This document shows, piece by piece, positions 51,826 to 61,432 of a stretch of 64,000 nucleotides of DNA (positions within the stretch are counted from its first letter, which is position 1; the number at the start of each line of letters is the position of its first letter). The translations under genes were made by a program, and so were the position numbers. This DNA is from Roseobacter ponti. Its GTDB lineage: Bacteria; Pseudomonadota; Alphaproteobacteria; Rhodobacterales; Rhodobacteraceae. Below the pieces are notes generated by a model, which saw nothing but the letters and a program-made list of their open reading frames with translations, was not told where the DNA came from and did not search any database. The stretch is taken from contig NZ_CP048788.1 of the NCBI RefSeq assembly GCF_012932215.1, forward strand, positions 806,001 to 870,000. The letters run 5' to 3'.

Positions 51826-52305
51826 ATGCCAATTTTTCGCCCTTTTTATCAGTACAGTGACGCTTCAGAAATTGTTCCAGGAGAAAACGGCATGTCAGCG
51901 TGGCCAGATCCCGGTGAGTTCAACGTCACCATTCGCGACGAAACCCTGCACAGCACCGAAGTCACAGAAATCCTGCTCAGGCTCTGCTCATACCGTCTGT
52001 CGGCGCGCGATCTGATTTCCGAGCGTGTTGAGGCTGAATGTGATGAACGTCTGGCCGACAAGGCCGGGCGCACCGGCCCTCGTCATGTTCAGCCGGACGA
52101 AGTCGAAAAAACCCTGAACACGGGCACATCACCCCGGGCACCGGACGTTGGCAGGAGGATCGCTCTTGCGCTTTCAGCTTTTGAAAACAACGGGTTCGTG
52201 CTGCTGGTCGACGACAGGCAGATCGAAACGCTGGAGGAACAGATTGACATCAGTGAAAGCTCGATCGTGACCTTTCTCAAACTCACGCCGCTTGTCGGGG
52301 GATAG
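51826..52305 (+). CDS. small protein with MoaD/ubiquitin-like C-terminal domain ending in Gly-Gly
   Basis: I recognise no named family for the 159 residues. The last 50 or so read like the end of a beta-grasp protein such as MoaD: a helix (VGRRIALALSAFENN), strands (FVLLVDD; IETLEEQIDI), and a final strand ending TFLKLTPLVGG at the C-terminus, comparable to the ...PPV(S/T)GG tail of MoaD. An N-terminal strand pair (FNVTIRDETLHSTEV) could start the fold, with a polar insert of about 65 residues. I start at 51826 (AAGGGTAA upstream). It is 3 bp before the DUF4132 gene, so they are co-expressed. The tail might be adenylated or conjugated, but no E1-like gene is near. Confidence 0.6.
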   Translation: MPIFRPFYQYSDASEIVPGENGMSAWPDPGEFNVTIRDETLHSTEVTEILLRLCSYRLSARDLISERVEAECDERLADKAGRTGPRHVQPDEVEKTLNTGTSPRAPDVGRRIALALSAFENNGFVLLVDDRQIETLEEQIDISESSIVTFLKLTPLVGG

Positions 52306-52308
52306 AGT

Positions 52309-54942
52309 TTGTCCGGATTCTTCAGCAGATTGACGGGCCCGGGAACGCCCGTCGAAAGGGTCAGCCCGGTTCCCAAAGTCTCACGTGCTGATGCCCTGTC
52401 GGGTACAGACTTCGGGCGGTTGGTGCAGGCGATTGATGCCGAAATGGCGGCGGCCTGTGAGGACGAATACGGATATCGGTACCAGTTCAGACCATCTGAC
52501 AGCGAAAGCTACAAAGAGGTTATGAAAGACCGGGAGAAAGCCGCTGATCTGGCGCGCTTTCTTTTTAAGAACCGCAGACAGATTATCGCACCGGTGCGCG
52601 GTCGCCAGTATGACTGGGACAAGTCGCTCTGGCGCGGGTTTGCCATCTTTACCGGTCTGATGCGATCCGCACTTCCGCTTGGGGCGGAAGAGATTTTGTC
52701 CTGGCTGACCGCGTTGAAACGCGATTGTGACGCCGGCGGAGAGGGGCGCGGCGGACGACATATCAGGCTGAATGAATGGCCGGTCGGGTTCATGGTGCAG
52801 GCCGTCGAGCGCGCCGGCAAAAAAGAACCACTGTCGGAAAATGCGCTGGAAGGCCTCAGGGAGCTGCTGACCTGGAAGGAAATGACCCGGGACAATTACT
52901 ACGGCACAGATTTCGCAAAGGTGCGCACGCGTGTTGAATACCTGATCGGGGCCGCGGCCGGGGCGAAGACTGAGGTTTTGCCCTACAGGAAGCTCTCCGG
53001 CGATCACTTTGGCGAAACGCTCGAAACCGAACTCAATGCTCTGCCACCGGACGAAGCGGCGAAATGGCACCGCGTATTCAATCTTGCCTCCGGAGCAAGC
53101 GGCAGCAAACCGACAAAAAAGTATCTTGACCACGCCCGGGAACTGAAAGATGACCTTGGCAAAGACTGGGTGCGAAGCCATGTGCAGAACTGGATGAGCC
53201 ACGCCCTGACCGCCGGAACGGTCGAGGTCAGGCGTGCCCAGACTTTTGAAGATCAGGAATACGTCTGGTCGGAAAACACCGTCTTCACCAGGTCGAATGT
53301 GGTTTTACTCAAAGGTCTGGTCTGGATCTGTCAGGGTTTTCAGGATGCACGGACCATCAACCTTGTCGCCGATCTGTGCGAAAAATCGATGACAAAAGTA
53401 CCTGGTGTCGGATCTGCAGCGCAGGCAACTGCGAATGCCTGCCTGTGGTATCTTGAGGTCACGCCGGGTGCTGAAGCAACCGCAAGGCTGTCGCGGCTTT
53501 CGACAGCTATCAAGCAGAAAACAGTGCAGAAAAAGGTGGCTGAGATTGTCGCCAGAAAGGCGGATGCCGCCGGGATCACCACCATTCAGCTGGCAGAACG
53601 CGTCGTTCCGACCTACGGGCTGACCATGGGCGAAAAGAGTGTCGCTTTTGACGACTACACGCTGAGCCTTCGCATTGAGGGGCCGGGAAAGATCACGCAG
53701 ACCTGGTTCAGACCGGATGGATCGGTTCAGAAGACAGCGCCGAAATTCGTCTCCGCAAAGACGTCGCTGAAGGACAGGCTCAGCAGGATCAAAGCCGAAG
53801 CTGCCACGATTAAAAAAGTTCTGACCTCGCAACGCGATCGCATCGACCGGCTGTTTGCTGAGGATGTGGAGTGGCCTTTGGACGAGGTTGAGGCCCATTA
53901 TGTGGGACACGATCTGCTTTGCCGGATTTCGGAGCGCCTGATATGGGATCTGCAGACCGGAAGCACCCGCACCGGCGCGATCTGGCGGGATGGTGTCTGG
54001 CAGGATGTCACCGGTGCAAAGGTTAACACCGCTGATGACACCACGGCGCGGCTCTGGCACCCGATTGACCGGGATACCGACCGGGTCATGGCCTGGCGTA
54101 TCCGCCTGGCCGAGCTGGAAATCGTTCAGCCCACCAAACAGGCGTTTCGCGAAGTCTATCATGTGACTGATGCAGAACGGAGCACGCGTATCTATTCCAA
54201 CCGGATGGCGGCGCATATGCTCAGGCAGCACCAGATGGCAACGCTGATGGCCGCGCGCGGCTGGCGGTACCGGTTGATGGGTGCCTATGATGACGGTGTC
54301 GATGATCAGTGGGCCACAAAAGACTTTGTGACGAGCGATCTGACAGCCGAGTATCTGCTTCACACAAACTGGGATGAGGACAACTGGAACGACGCCGGGA
54401 TCTACCTTTATGTCGGCACGGATCAGTTGCGCTTTTCACGCGGCACTGACCGGGTGCCGCTTGAGGAAGTGCCGCCGCGGTTGCTGTCGGAAACGCTGCG
54501 CGAGGCGGATCTCTTTGTCGGCGTCGCCAGCGTCGGGAATGACCCTGCATGGGCGGATCAGGGACCGACGCCCGAGGCACGGAATTACTGGCAGAGTTAT
54601 TCTTTCGGTGAACTCGACGGTTTCGCCGAAACCCGCAGGGAGGTTCTGCAAGCGGTTCTGCCACGGCTCAGGATCCGTGATGTGGCCCATATCGAGGGCA
54701 GGTTCCTGATCGTGGATGGCAGGCTGAACACATACAAAATCCATCTGGGTTCATCAAACGTCCTGATGGCGCCCGGGGATCGTTATCTGTGCATTGTCCC
54801 CGGCCGTGTCACCACAGCCGGGCAGGTCGCATTACCTTTCGAGGGAGACACCCGCCTGTCTGTGATCCTGTCCAAAGCGATGATGCTGGCTGACGACGAC
54901 AAAATCGAAGCGCCCGATATTGTCAGCCAGCCGAAACGCTAG
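52309..54942 (+). CDS. DUF4132-domain protein (MolR/YehI-like)
   Basis: The 877-residue protein has a typical DUF4132 region from about residue 580: RLWHPIDRDTDRVMAWRIRL, then QPTKQAFREVYHVTDAE, YSNRMAAHMLRQHQMATLM and ARGWRYRLMG, followed by a C-terminal domain with HLGSSNVLM. The N-terminal 450 residues are helical and without known motifs; the WGR domain found in some relatives is absent. The start is a TTG with GGGGGA 6 bp upstream, 3 bp after the GG-tail gene. The molecular function of the family is not established. Confidence 0.8.
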   Translation: MSGFFSRLTGPGTPVERVSPVPKVSRADALSGTDFGRLVQAIDAEMAAACEDEYGYRYQFRPSDSESYKEVMKDREKAADLARFLFKNRRQIIAPVRGRQYDWDKSLWRGFAIFTGLMRSALPLGAEEILSWLTALKRDCDAGGEGRGGRHIRLNEWPVGFMVQAVERAGKKEPLSENALEGLRELLTWKEMTRDNYYGTDFAKVRTRVEYLIGAAAGAKTEVLPYRKLSGDHFGETLETELNALPPDEAAKWHRVFNLASGASGSKPTKKYLDHARELKDDLGKDWVRSHVQNWMSHALTAGTVEVRRAQTFEDQEYVWSENTVFTRSNVVLLKGLVWICQGFQDARTINLVADLCEKSMTKVPGVGSAAQATANACLWYLEVTPGAEATARLSRLSTAIKQKTVQKKVAEIVARKADAAGITTIQLAERVVPTYGLTMGEKSVAFDDYTLSLRIEGPGKITQTWFRPDGSVQKTAPKFVSAKTSLKDRLSRIKAEAATIKKVLTSQRDRIDRLFAEDVEWPLDEVEAHYVGHDLLCRISERLIWDLQTGSTRTGAIWRDGVWQDVTGAKVNTADDTTARLWHPIDRDTDRVMAWRIRLAELEIVQPTKQAFREVYHVTDAERSTRIYSNRMAAHMLRQHQMATLMAARGWRYRLMGAYDDGVDDQWATKDFVTSDLTAEYLLHTNWDEDNWNDAGIYLYVGTDQLRFSRGTDRVPLEEVPPRLLSETLREADLFVGVASVGNDPAWADQGPTPEARNYWQSYSFGELDGFAETRREVLQAVLPRLRIRDVAHIEGRFLIVDGRLNTYKIHLGSSNVLMAPGDRYLCIVPGRVTTAGQVALPFEGDTRLSVILSKAMMLADDDKIEAPDIVSQPKR

Positions 54943-54969
54943 AGGCGGGCAGGGCGACACAGCAGGCTC

Positions 54970-55164
54970 TCACCGGCTGTGGCAGTCATTGGCCGGAGTG
55001 CCCTGGCCCGGGGCGCTGTCTGTGCCCTGAGCGTCATGCGCAACGAATGGCGCAGGCTTCGGCCAGTATGCGCTGACAAAGGTTCCCGCACCTTCCCGAA
55101 TTTCGACAAACCCCTCGGCTTCAAGCGCGGAAAATGCGAGCCGCACAGTGTTTCCGCGTTGGCT
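54970..55164 (-). pseudogene. remnant of a GntR (MocR-type) regulator
   Basis: In this frame the minus strand reads NTVRLAFSALEAEGFVEI, then REGAGTFVSAYWPKP, which is the second half of a MocR-type winged helix and its wing. The first half of the HTH and the whole aminotransferase-like domain are missing: a TGA lies at 55165-55167 and the frame ends at 54970. A different frame here is open from 55193 (ATGAAAGC) but runs out of register with the homology. It looks like the leftover of a deleted regulator gene. Confidence 0.65.
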
Positions 55165-55167
55165 TCA

Positions 55168-55765
55168 TAGTCTTTGAGATCAACAGCTTTCATATCAGGT
55201 CTTCTTTCGATCCGGTTTTCCAGCCGGTGATTGCAACGCGCGCTGTCCGTGAACAGGTCGGGCGACAGCGCTGTCACGACTGCTCAGAAGCGTGAGGCGG
55301 GTGCAGAATGTCTTTAGAACGAGATCAGGAACCATCAGAGAACCGGTACAGTGGAAGTTCTTGGTAGCGGTCAGTCTCCTTGCGACGGGCGCTTGAGTTT
55401 CAGGCGCAGGTGATACGGTTTTGCTGTCTGCCCGCTCTGTTTCTATGGCGTTCTGACGGTTTCTGAACCGGGCAGGACCGGGCAGGGCAGATTTCCTGCA
55501 GCCCTTGCGCCGCCGCAAAAACAGTGAACTGACTGAGACGGGTCGCGCTGACCCGGTCAACGTGCCTTGCACCGCCACGATTCCTCTGACCGGTGCTTTC
55601 CGGCGTCTGGTGCGGGCGGCCCTGTCGGTATCCGGCCTGTGTCTGACCGGGCGGTCGCTCGGTCACCCGTGGCGGGACTGCGTCGCCTGGCCGCACAGCA
55701 AAGGCCGGTGTCTTGACCCCGCCCCAAGCAGCGGCCAGAAAAGGGCAGACGACAAAGGATGTTTC
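55168..55765. other. 600-bp region without a clear gene
   Basis: The open frames here have no recognisable product and no ribosome sites. The part next to the MocR remnant may be its old promoter. The last 40 bp hold AAAGGA for the ABC exporter. Confidence 0.4.
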
Positions 55766-57577
55766 ATGGCACGGCCCACACAAAAGGCTCCGGCAGCACC
55801 GGGGCAGACGGACGAACGTGCCCGTTCACGTAAGCTGGGCGCACTTGCGGCGCTGATGCCTTTTGTCTGGCCTTACAGACAACTGATGTTTTCTGCCCTT
55901 GCGGCGCTTGTGGTTACGGCAATGCTGTCGCTGACCCTGCCGCTTGCAGTGCGCCGGGTCGTGGATAATTTTGACACCAAAAGCGCGCGCGATCTTGATC
56001 TTTACTTTGCGGCGGCTCTTGGCATCGCCTGTTTGCTGGCTGTGGGTACGGGCGTGCGATATGCGCTGGTCACCCGTCTGGGTGAGCGGGTGGTTACCGA
56101 CATCCGCAAGGCTGTCTTTGACCGCGTGATCGGCATGAGCCCCGCGTTTTACGAAAAGATCATGACCGGCGAAGTGCTGAGCCGGATCACAACAGATACC
56201 ACGCTCATCCTGTCGGTGATCGGCTCTTCCGTCTCTATCGCGCTTCGTAACATTCTCATCTTTGCCGGTGGACTTGTGCTCATGCTGCTGACCTCGGCCA
56301 AGCTCACGGGGCTGGTGCTGCTGATCGTGCCGGCGGTGATCGTGCCGATTCTGGTACTGGGACGCAGGCTCAGAGTGCTGAGCCGCGAAAACCAGGACTG
56401 GATTGCGGCCTCCTCCGGCAATGCCTCGGAGGCGCTGAGTGCGGTGCAGACAGTTCAGGCCTTTACCCATGAAAGCGCCAGCCGCGGCCGGTTTGCCGAG
56501 ATGACGGAGCTGTCATATGATGCGGCGCGACGGCGTATTTACACCCGCGCGATCATGACGGTGATCGTGATTTTCCTCGTTTTCGCGGGGATTGTGGGTG
56601 TGCTCTGGATCGGTGCCAAAGATGTACGGGCCGGGGAGATGACCCAGGGCGCTCTGGTGCAGTTCGTGATCTATGCGGTGATGGTTGCAGGCGGCGTGGC
56701 AGCGCTTTCGGAGATCTGGGGCGAACTGCAGCGCGCGGCCGGCGCCACCGAGCGGCTGGTCGAGCTTTTACAGTCCGAAGACAGCGTTACGGAACAAAAA
56801 GAGGCGGCGCGCCTTCCGCAGCCCGTCACCGGGCGGCTTACGTTTGAGGATGTCACTTTTGTCTATCCGTCGCGCCCCCTTGTGAATGCGCTCGACGGGG
56901 TCAGCCTGACCATTGAGCCCGGCGAGACCGTGGCCTTTGTCGGCCCGTCCGGCGCGGGTAAAACAACGATCATTCAGATGATCCTGCGCTTTTACGATCC
57001 GGTTTCGGGCCGCATCCTGCTTGATGGTGTCGATCTTGCCGACCTGCGGCGTGATGAGTTCCGCAAATCCGTGGCTCTGGTGCCGCAGGATCCGGTGATC
57101 TTTGCAGCTTCTGCCCGCGAGAACATCCGATTTGGCCGTCCGGATGCGACGGATGATGAGATAGAGGCGGCCGCAAAGGCCGCCGCCGCACATGACTTTA
57201 TCACGGCACTGCCCGAGGGCTATGACGCCTGGCTCGGAGAGCGTGGTGTGATGCTGTCAGGCGGACAGAAACAGCGCATCGCGATCGCCCGTGCGATACT
57301 TCGGGATGCACCTGTGCTGCTCCTGGATGAAGCCACGAGTGCCCTTGATGCGGAAAGCGAACGGGCGGTGCAGGCGGCTGTTGACCGGCTGAGCGAGGGC
57401 CGCACAACGCTGATCGTGGCACACCGCCTGGCAACGGTCAAAAAGGCTGACCGCATCGTTGTGATGGACCAGGGGCGGGTGGTTGCGACCGGCCCGCATG
57501 ACCAGCTGGTGGCCGAAGACGGTCTCTATGCACGGCTCGCCCGTCTGCAGTTTACCGACGGCATGGCCGCGGAATAG
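55766..57577 (+). CDS. ABC exporter (fused membrane and ATPase domains, MsbA-like)
   Basis: The 603-residue half-transporter has six membrane segments (about residues 35-310) and an ATPase with Walker A GPSGAGKTT, the signature LSGGQKQRIAIARAI and Walker B VLLLDEATSALDAES. It works as a homodimer or with a partner and exports lipids or drugs. I use the ATG at 55766 with AAAGGATG upstream; the frame is open to 55505 but the extra 87 residues look non-coding. The next gene is 133 bp downstream. Confidence 0.9.
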   Translation: MARPTQKAPAAPGQTDERARSRKLGALAALMPFVWPYRQLMFSALAALVVTAMLSLTLPLAVRRVVDNFDTKSARDLDLYFAAALGIACLLAVGTGVRYALVTRLGERVVTDIRKAVFDRVIGMSPAFYEKIMTGEVLSRITTDTTLILSVIGSSVSIALRNILIFAGGLVLMLLTSAKLTGLVLLIVPAVIVPILVLGRRLRVLSRENQDWIAASSGNASEALSAVQTVQAFTHESASRGRFAEMTELSYDAARRRIYTRAIMTVIVIFLVFAGIVGVLWIGAKDVRAGEMTQGALVQFVIYAVMVAGGVAALSEIWGELQRAAGATERLVELLQSEDSVTEQKEAARLPQPVTGRLTFEDVTFVYPSRPLVNALDGVSLTIEPGETVAFVGPSGAGKTTIIQMILRFYDPVSGRILLDGVDLADLRRDEFRKSVALVPQDPVIFAASARENIRFGRPDATDDEIEAAAKAAAAHDFITALPEGYDAWLGERGVMLSGGQKQRIAIARAILRDAPVLLLDEATSALDAESERAVQAAVDRLSEGRTTLIVAHRLATVKKADRIVVMDQGRVVATGPHDQLVAEDGLYARLARLQFTDGMAAE

Positions 57578-57710
57578 CGACAGAACCCGATTTTACGTGA
57601 CGTCCGGTCCTGCGCCGAGGCGCGGTTCGGCTTGCACTGGACAGCAAACCCAGGCATCGTTTCCGCCAACTGAAAATGCCCCGGAAAGGGGCGTCCTGGG
57701 AGGAAACCGG

Positions 57711-59606
57711 ATGACATTTGCAGGGACGAAAGACTGCGAGGCAATTGAGGCAGAAATGCCATGGGCGGACCGGCCTGAGCCGCCGACGCTCTATGGTGTG
57801 CTGAGTAAAACAGCCGCAAAATTCCCTGACCTGAATGCCGTCAGTTACCAGATTTTCTCCGGGCCCGGCGACAAGGCAGAAACGCTCAGCTGGTCAGAGC
57901 TCAAAGACAAAACCACTCAGGCCGCCAACCTCTTCCGCTCGCTTGGCGTGACGGAAAAGGACGTTGTGGCCTATGTCCTGCCCAATGCCAATGAGACGGT
58001 ACTGGCGCTCCTTGGCGGGGCGGTGGCGGGGATTGTGAACCCGATCAACCCGCTGCTGGATGCAGAACAGATCGGCTCCATTCTGCGCGAGACCGGCGCC
58101 AGTGTCGTCGTGACGCTGCGGCCGTTTCCCAAGACCGATGTGGCGGACAAAACTGCTGAAGCGGTGGCCCTCGCACCCGGTGTCAAAACAGTGCTTGAGG
58201 TGGATCTTCTGCGGTATCTTACGCCGCCGAAATCCTGGATCGTGCCGCTGATCCGGCCCAGACTGAAAGTGCAGAACCAGGCGAAATATCTGAACTTCAA
58301 CGCGGAGCTGGCCAAACAGCCAAAAACGCTCACATTTGACGATATTCAGGAAGACCGGGTGGCCTGCTATTTCCACACCGGCGGCACCACGGGTATGCCG
58401 AAGGTGGCGCAGCACCGGTATTCCGGGCTTGTTTATAACGGCTGGCTGGGCAAAACGCTGCTTTTCTCCGAAGAAGACACGATCATCTGTCCGCTGCCGC
58501 TTTTTCACGTCTTTGCCTGCCATGTGATCCTGATGGCAGCGCTTGTTTCAGGCGCGCACGTCGTTTTCCCGACGCCTCAGGGCTATCGCGGCGAGGGCGT
58601 GATGGACAACTTCTGGAAGCTCGTTGAACGCTGGAAAGTCACCTTTATAATCACGGTGCCAACTGCGATTTCTGCCAAAATGCAGCGCCCGATTGATGCG
58701 GATGTGAGCACCGTGAAAACCGCCTTCTCCGGATCAGCGCCTCTGCCGCTTGAACTTTTCCGGCGTTTTGAAAAGGCCACGGGCGTGACCCTTGTCGAAG
58801 GCTACGGGCTGACCGAGGCGACCTGTCTGGTGTCCTGCAACCCGACCGACGGCGAAAAGAAAGTAGGCTCCATCGGTATCCCGCTGCCCTATTGCGACGT
58901 GAAGATCTACAAAAGCACATCGGACGGGCCGGTGAAGGCTGAAATTGATGAGATTGGCGAAATCTGTGTGTCAAATCCCGGCGTTTATGTTGGGAACACC
59001 TACACAGAGCAGGAAAAGAATAACGATCTTTATTTTGGCGATCATCTGCGCACGGGAGATCTGGGCCGCGTCGATGCAGACGGATATCTGTGGATCACCG
59101 GGCGGGCAAAGGACCTGATCATTCGCGGCGGTCACAATATTGATCCGGCGGAAATCGAAGAGGCGTTGCTGCATCACGAGGCGGTTGCCTTTGCGGGGGC
59201 CATCGGCCAGCCGGATGCGCATGCGGGCGAGGTGCCCTGCGCCTTTGTCGAGCTGGTGGCGGGCGCGAGCGTTACCGAAGAAGAGCTGCTGGCCTTCTGC
59301 AAGGTGCGGGTACATGAGCGCGCAGCACAGCCGCGGCATCTGACCATCATGGACGAACTGCCCAAAACGGCTGTGGGCAAGATCTTCAAACCCGACCTGC
59401 GCAAACATGCGATCACCCGCATCTATAATCAGGCGCTTGAAGCGGCAGGGGTGGCGGCGCGTGTGGTGTCGGTCGTTGATGACAAAAAACGCGGGCTGGT
59501 GGCTCAGGTCGAGGCAAACGGCGCGGATGAGGCCGCAATCGGTGAGGTGCTGGGCGATTTCGTGCGCCCGTGGGAGATGACCGGCAGCGCGATGGCCGCA
59601 GAGTAA
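57711..59606 (+). CDS. acyl-CoA synthetase (AMP-forming)
   Basis: The 631-residue protein has the ANL enzyme motifs: FHTGGTTGMPKVAQH (P-loop), EGYGLTEATCLVSCN, TGDLGRVDADGYLWITG, RGGHNIDPAEIE and the C-terminal Lys in LPKTAVGKIFKPDL. It makes acyl-CoA from a carboxylic acid, ATP and CoA; chain length cannot be read. The ATG at 57711 follows GGGAGGAAA. A hairpin at 59678-59706 ends the unit. Confidence 0.9.
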   Translation: MTFAGTKDCEAIEAEMPWADRPEPPTLYGVLSKTAAKFPDLNAVSYQIFSGPGDKAETLSWSELKDKTTQAANLFRSLGVTEKDVVAYVLPNANETVLALLGGAVAGIVNPINPLLDAEQIGSILRETGASVVVTLRPFPKTDVADKTAEAVALAPGVKTVLEVDLLRYLTPPKSWIVPLIRPRLKVQNQAKYLNFNAELAKQPKTLTFDDIQEDRVACYFHTGGTTGMPKVAQHRYSGLVYNGWLGKTLLFSEEDTIICPLPLFHVFACHVILMAALVSGAHVVFPTPQGYRGEGVMDNFWKLVERWKVTFIITVPTAISAKMQRPIDADVSTVKTAFSGSAPLPLELFRRFEKATGVTLVEGYGLTEATCLVSCNPTDGEKKVGSIGIPLPYCDVKIYKSTSDGPVKAEIDEIGEICVSNPGVYVGNTYTEQEKNNDLYFGDHLRTGDLGRVDADGYLWITGRAKDLIIRGGHNIDPAEIEEALLHHEAVAFAGAIGQPDAHAGEVPCAFVELVAGASVTEEELLAFCKVRVHERAAQPRHLTIMDELPKTAVGKIFKPDLRKHAITRIYNQALEAAGVAARVVSVVDDKKRGLVAQVEANGADEAAIGEVLGDFVRPWEMTGSAMAAE

Positions 59607-59677
59607 CGGCAGCTCCGGGGTCGCGGGCGGTATCTCCTGCTGACGCGCAGACCGCTGTTCAGCAGTTTTGCGTCGGG

Positions 59678-59706
59678 GCCGGCAACGACATCTGTCAGTT
59701 GCCGGC
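59678..59706. terminator. hairpin between convergent genes
   Basis: A perfect 9-bp stem (59678-59686 with 59698-59706) overlaps the 3' end of the minus-strand ABC gene and lies 72 bp after the acyl-CoA synthetase stop. Only loose T-runs follow on the plus strand, so it is a probable but weak terminator. Confidence 0.5.
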
Positions 59707-61332
59707 GCTTTCCATTTTCCGGTGTTCTATGACCTCTTCGAGCCAGCCGAGTTTCATCTCCGGTACGGAACTCAGCAGAAGATCGGTATAGTCGTCGAAG
59801 GGTGGGCTCAGCACCTGTGACTTCGTGCCGTAGCGGACGACCTCACCCATATACATCACGGCAATGCTGTCCGCGATGGCCTTCACAGTCGCCAGATCAT
59901 GGGTGATGAAAAGATAGGCCACGTCTTCGATCTTCTGCAGGTTAAGCAGCAGCTTGAGGATGCCGTCCGCGACCAGCGGATCAAGCGCTGATGTGACCTC
60001 GTCGCAGATGATGAGCTTTGGTTTGGCGGCAAGCGCCCGGGCGATGCACACGCGCTGTTTCTGCCCGCCCGAAAGCTCGGCTGGATACCGGTCCTGAAAG
60101 CCCTCGCCCAGTTCGATTTCATCGAGCAGTTCCTGGATGCGGCGCTGTTTTTCGGCACCTTTGAGACCGAAGTAAAACTCCAGCGGGCGTCCGATGATCG
60201 TGCCGACGGTCTGACGCGGGTTCATCGCGGTATCGGCCATCTGATAGATCATCTGCAACTCACGCAGATCGTCGCGCGGGCGCTGCGAGAGCTTTGGCGT
60301 CAGGGTGCGGCCATCAAAGGTAATGCTGCCCGCAGAGGGCGGCAGCAGCCCGGTGATGACCCGCGCCAGCGTGGATTTTCCGGAACCGGATTCGCCCACA
60401 ACGGCGAGCGTCTGACCCGGATACATTTCGACATTAATGTTCTTCAGCACATCGAAGTCAGTACCGCTGTATCGGGCGGTGATACCTTCCACTTTCAGCA
60501 TCGGTGTTTCGGTGGGCTGTTTTTCGATGTGTTTGATCGAGCGGACGGAGACCAGAGCCTGGGTGTATTCTTCCTGCGGAGCGTTGATAATCTGATCGAC
60601 GGTCCCGTATTCGACCATTTCGCCCATGCGCAGGACCATGATGTGATCACTCACCTGGGCCACGACGGCAAGGTCATGCGTGATGTAGAGTGCTGCGACC
60701 CCGGTGTCGCGTATCGCTTCCTTGATTGCGGCGAGCACGTCAATCTGGGTCGTCACATCAAGCGCTGTGGTGGGCTCGTCGAAGACCACAAGATCAGGCT
60801 GGGGGCAGAGTGCGAGAGCTGTCATGCAGCGTTGCAGCTGTCCGCCTGAAACCTGGTGGGGATAGCGCTGGCCGATGTTTTCGGGATCGGGCAGCCCGAG
60901 TTTGCGGAAAAGCCCGACGGCGCGCTCTTCGGCATCGCGGCGGGAAAATTTTCCCTGCAGGATCGCGGCCTCTGTCACCTGTTCCATGATCTTTTTGGCA
61001 GGGTTGAAGGACGCTGCCGCCGACTGCGACACATAGGTGACTTCGGCGCCGCGCAGCCGGCGCACATCGCGGATGCCGGACTTCAGGATGTCACGGCCAT
61101 TAACCTCGACGCTGCCGCCGGTAAGTTCCACACCGCCGCGCCCATAGGCCATTGAGGCCAGCCCGATGGTGGATTTGCCGGCACCGGATTCGCCGATCAG
61201 GCCCAGAACCCTGCCTTTTTCGAGATCAAAATCGACACCGTGCACGATTTCGATGTCACGGGATTTTTCACCCGGCGGATAGATCGTGGCGCCGATTTTC
61301 AGGCCGCGGACTTTAAGGAGGGGGTCTGTCAT
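59695..61332 (-). CDS. peptide-type ABC transporter, two fused ATPase domains
   Basis: Two full ATPase domains of the Dpp/Opp type are joined in 545 residues: Walker A GESGAGKST and signature VSGGQLQRCMTAL in the first, Walker A GESGSGKST and signature LSGGQKQRVCIARAL in the second, each with VxFDEPTTALD/ICDEVTSALD Walker B. It therefore replaces separate DppD and DppF subunits. I start at the ATG at 61332. It is the last gene of the importer operon, about 100 bp after the permease. Confidence 0.92.
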   Translation of the reverse strand: MTDPLLKVRGLKIGATIYPPGEKSRDIEIVHGVDFDLEKGRVLGLIGESGAGKSTIGLASMAYGRGGVELTGGSVEVNGRDILKSGIRDVRRLRGAEVTYVSQSAAASFNPAKKIMEQVTEAAILQGKFSRRDAEERAVGLFRKLGLPDPENIGQRYPHQVSGGQLQRCMTALALCPQPDLVVFDEPTTALDVTTQIDVLAAIKEAIRDTGVAALYITHDLAVVAQVSDHIMVLRMGEMVEYGTVDQIINAPQEEYTQALVSVRSIKHIEKQPTETPMLKVEGITARYSGTDFDVLKNINVEMYPGQTLAVVGESGSGKSTLARVITGLLPPSAGSITFDGRTLTPKLSQRPRDDLRELQMIYQMADTAMNPRQTVGTIIGRPLEFYFGLKGAEKQRRIQELLDEIELGEGFQDRYPAELSGGQKQRVCIARALAAKPKLIICDEVTSALDPLVADGILKLLLNLQKIEDVAYLFITHDLATVKAIADSIAVMYMGEVVRYGTKSQVLSPPFDDYTDLLLSSVPEMKLGWLEEVIEHRKMESAGN

Positions 61333-61432
61333 ATTGAGGATCCTGCTGCGGGGCCGGCAGTTTGTCTGTCTGGCTGCGCCAGAGGCGCCCACCCGCCGAC
61401 CCGGTGCATGCAGATGTTCAGGGCTCTCAGCA

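Noticed and set aside
51327-55165. Integrated mobile element at tRNA-Gly
   Set aside because: There is no integrase, no repeat of the tRNA 3' end and no clear change in base composition, so an island is only a possibility.
55195-55578. 127-codon minus-strand open frame upstream of the ABC exporter
   Set aside because: It has no known domain, low-complexity basic composition and no ribosome site.
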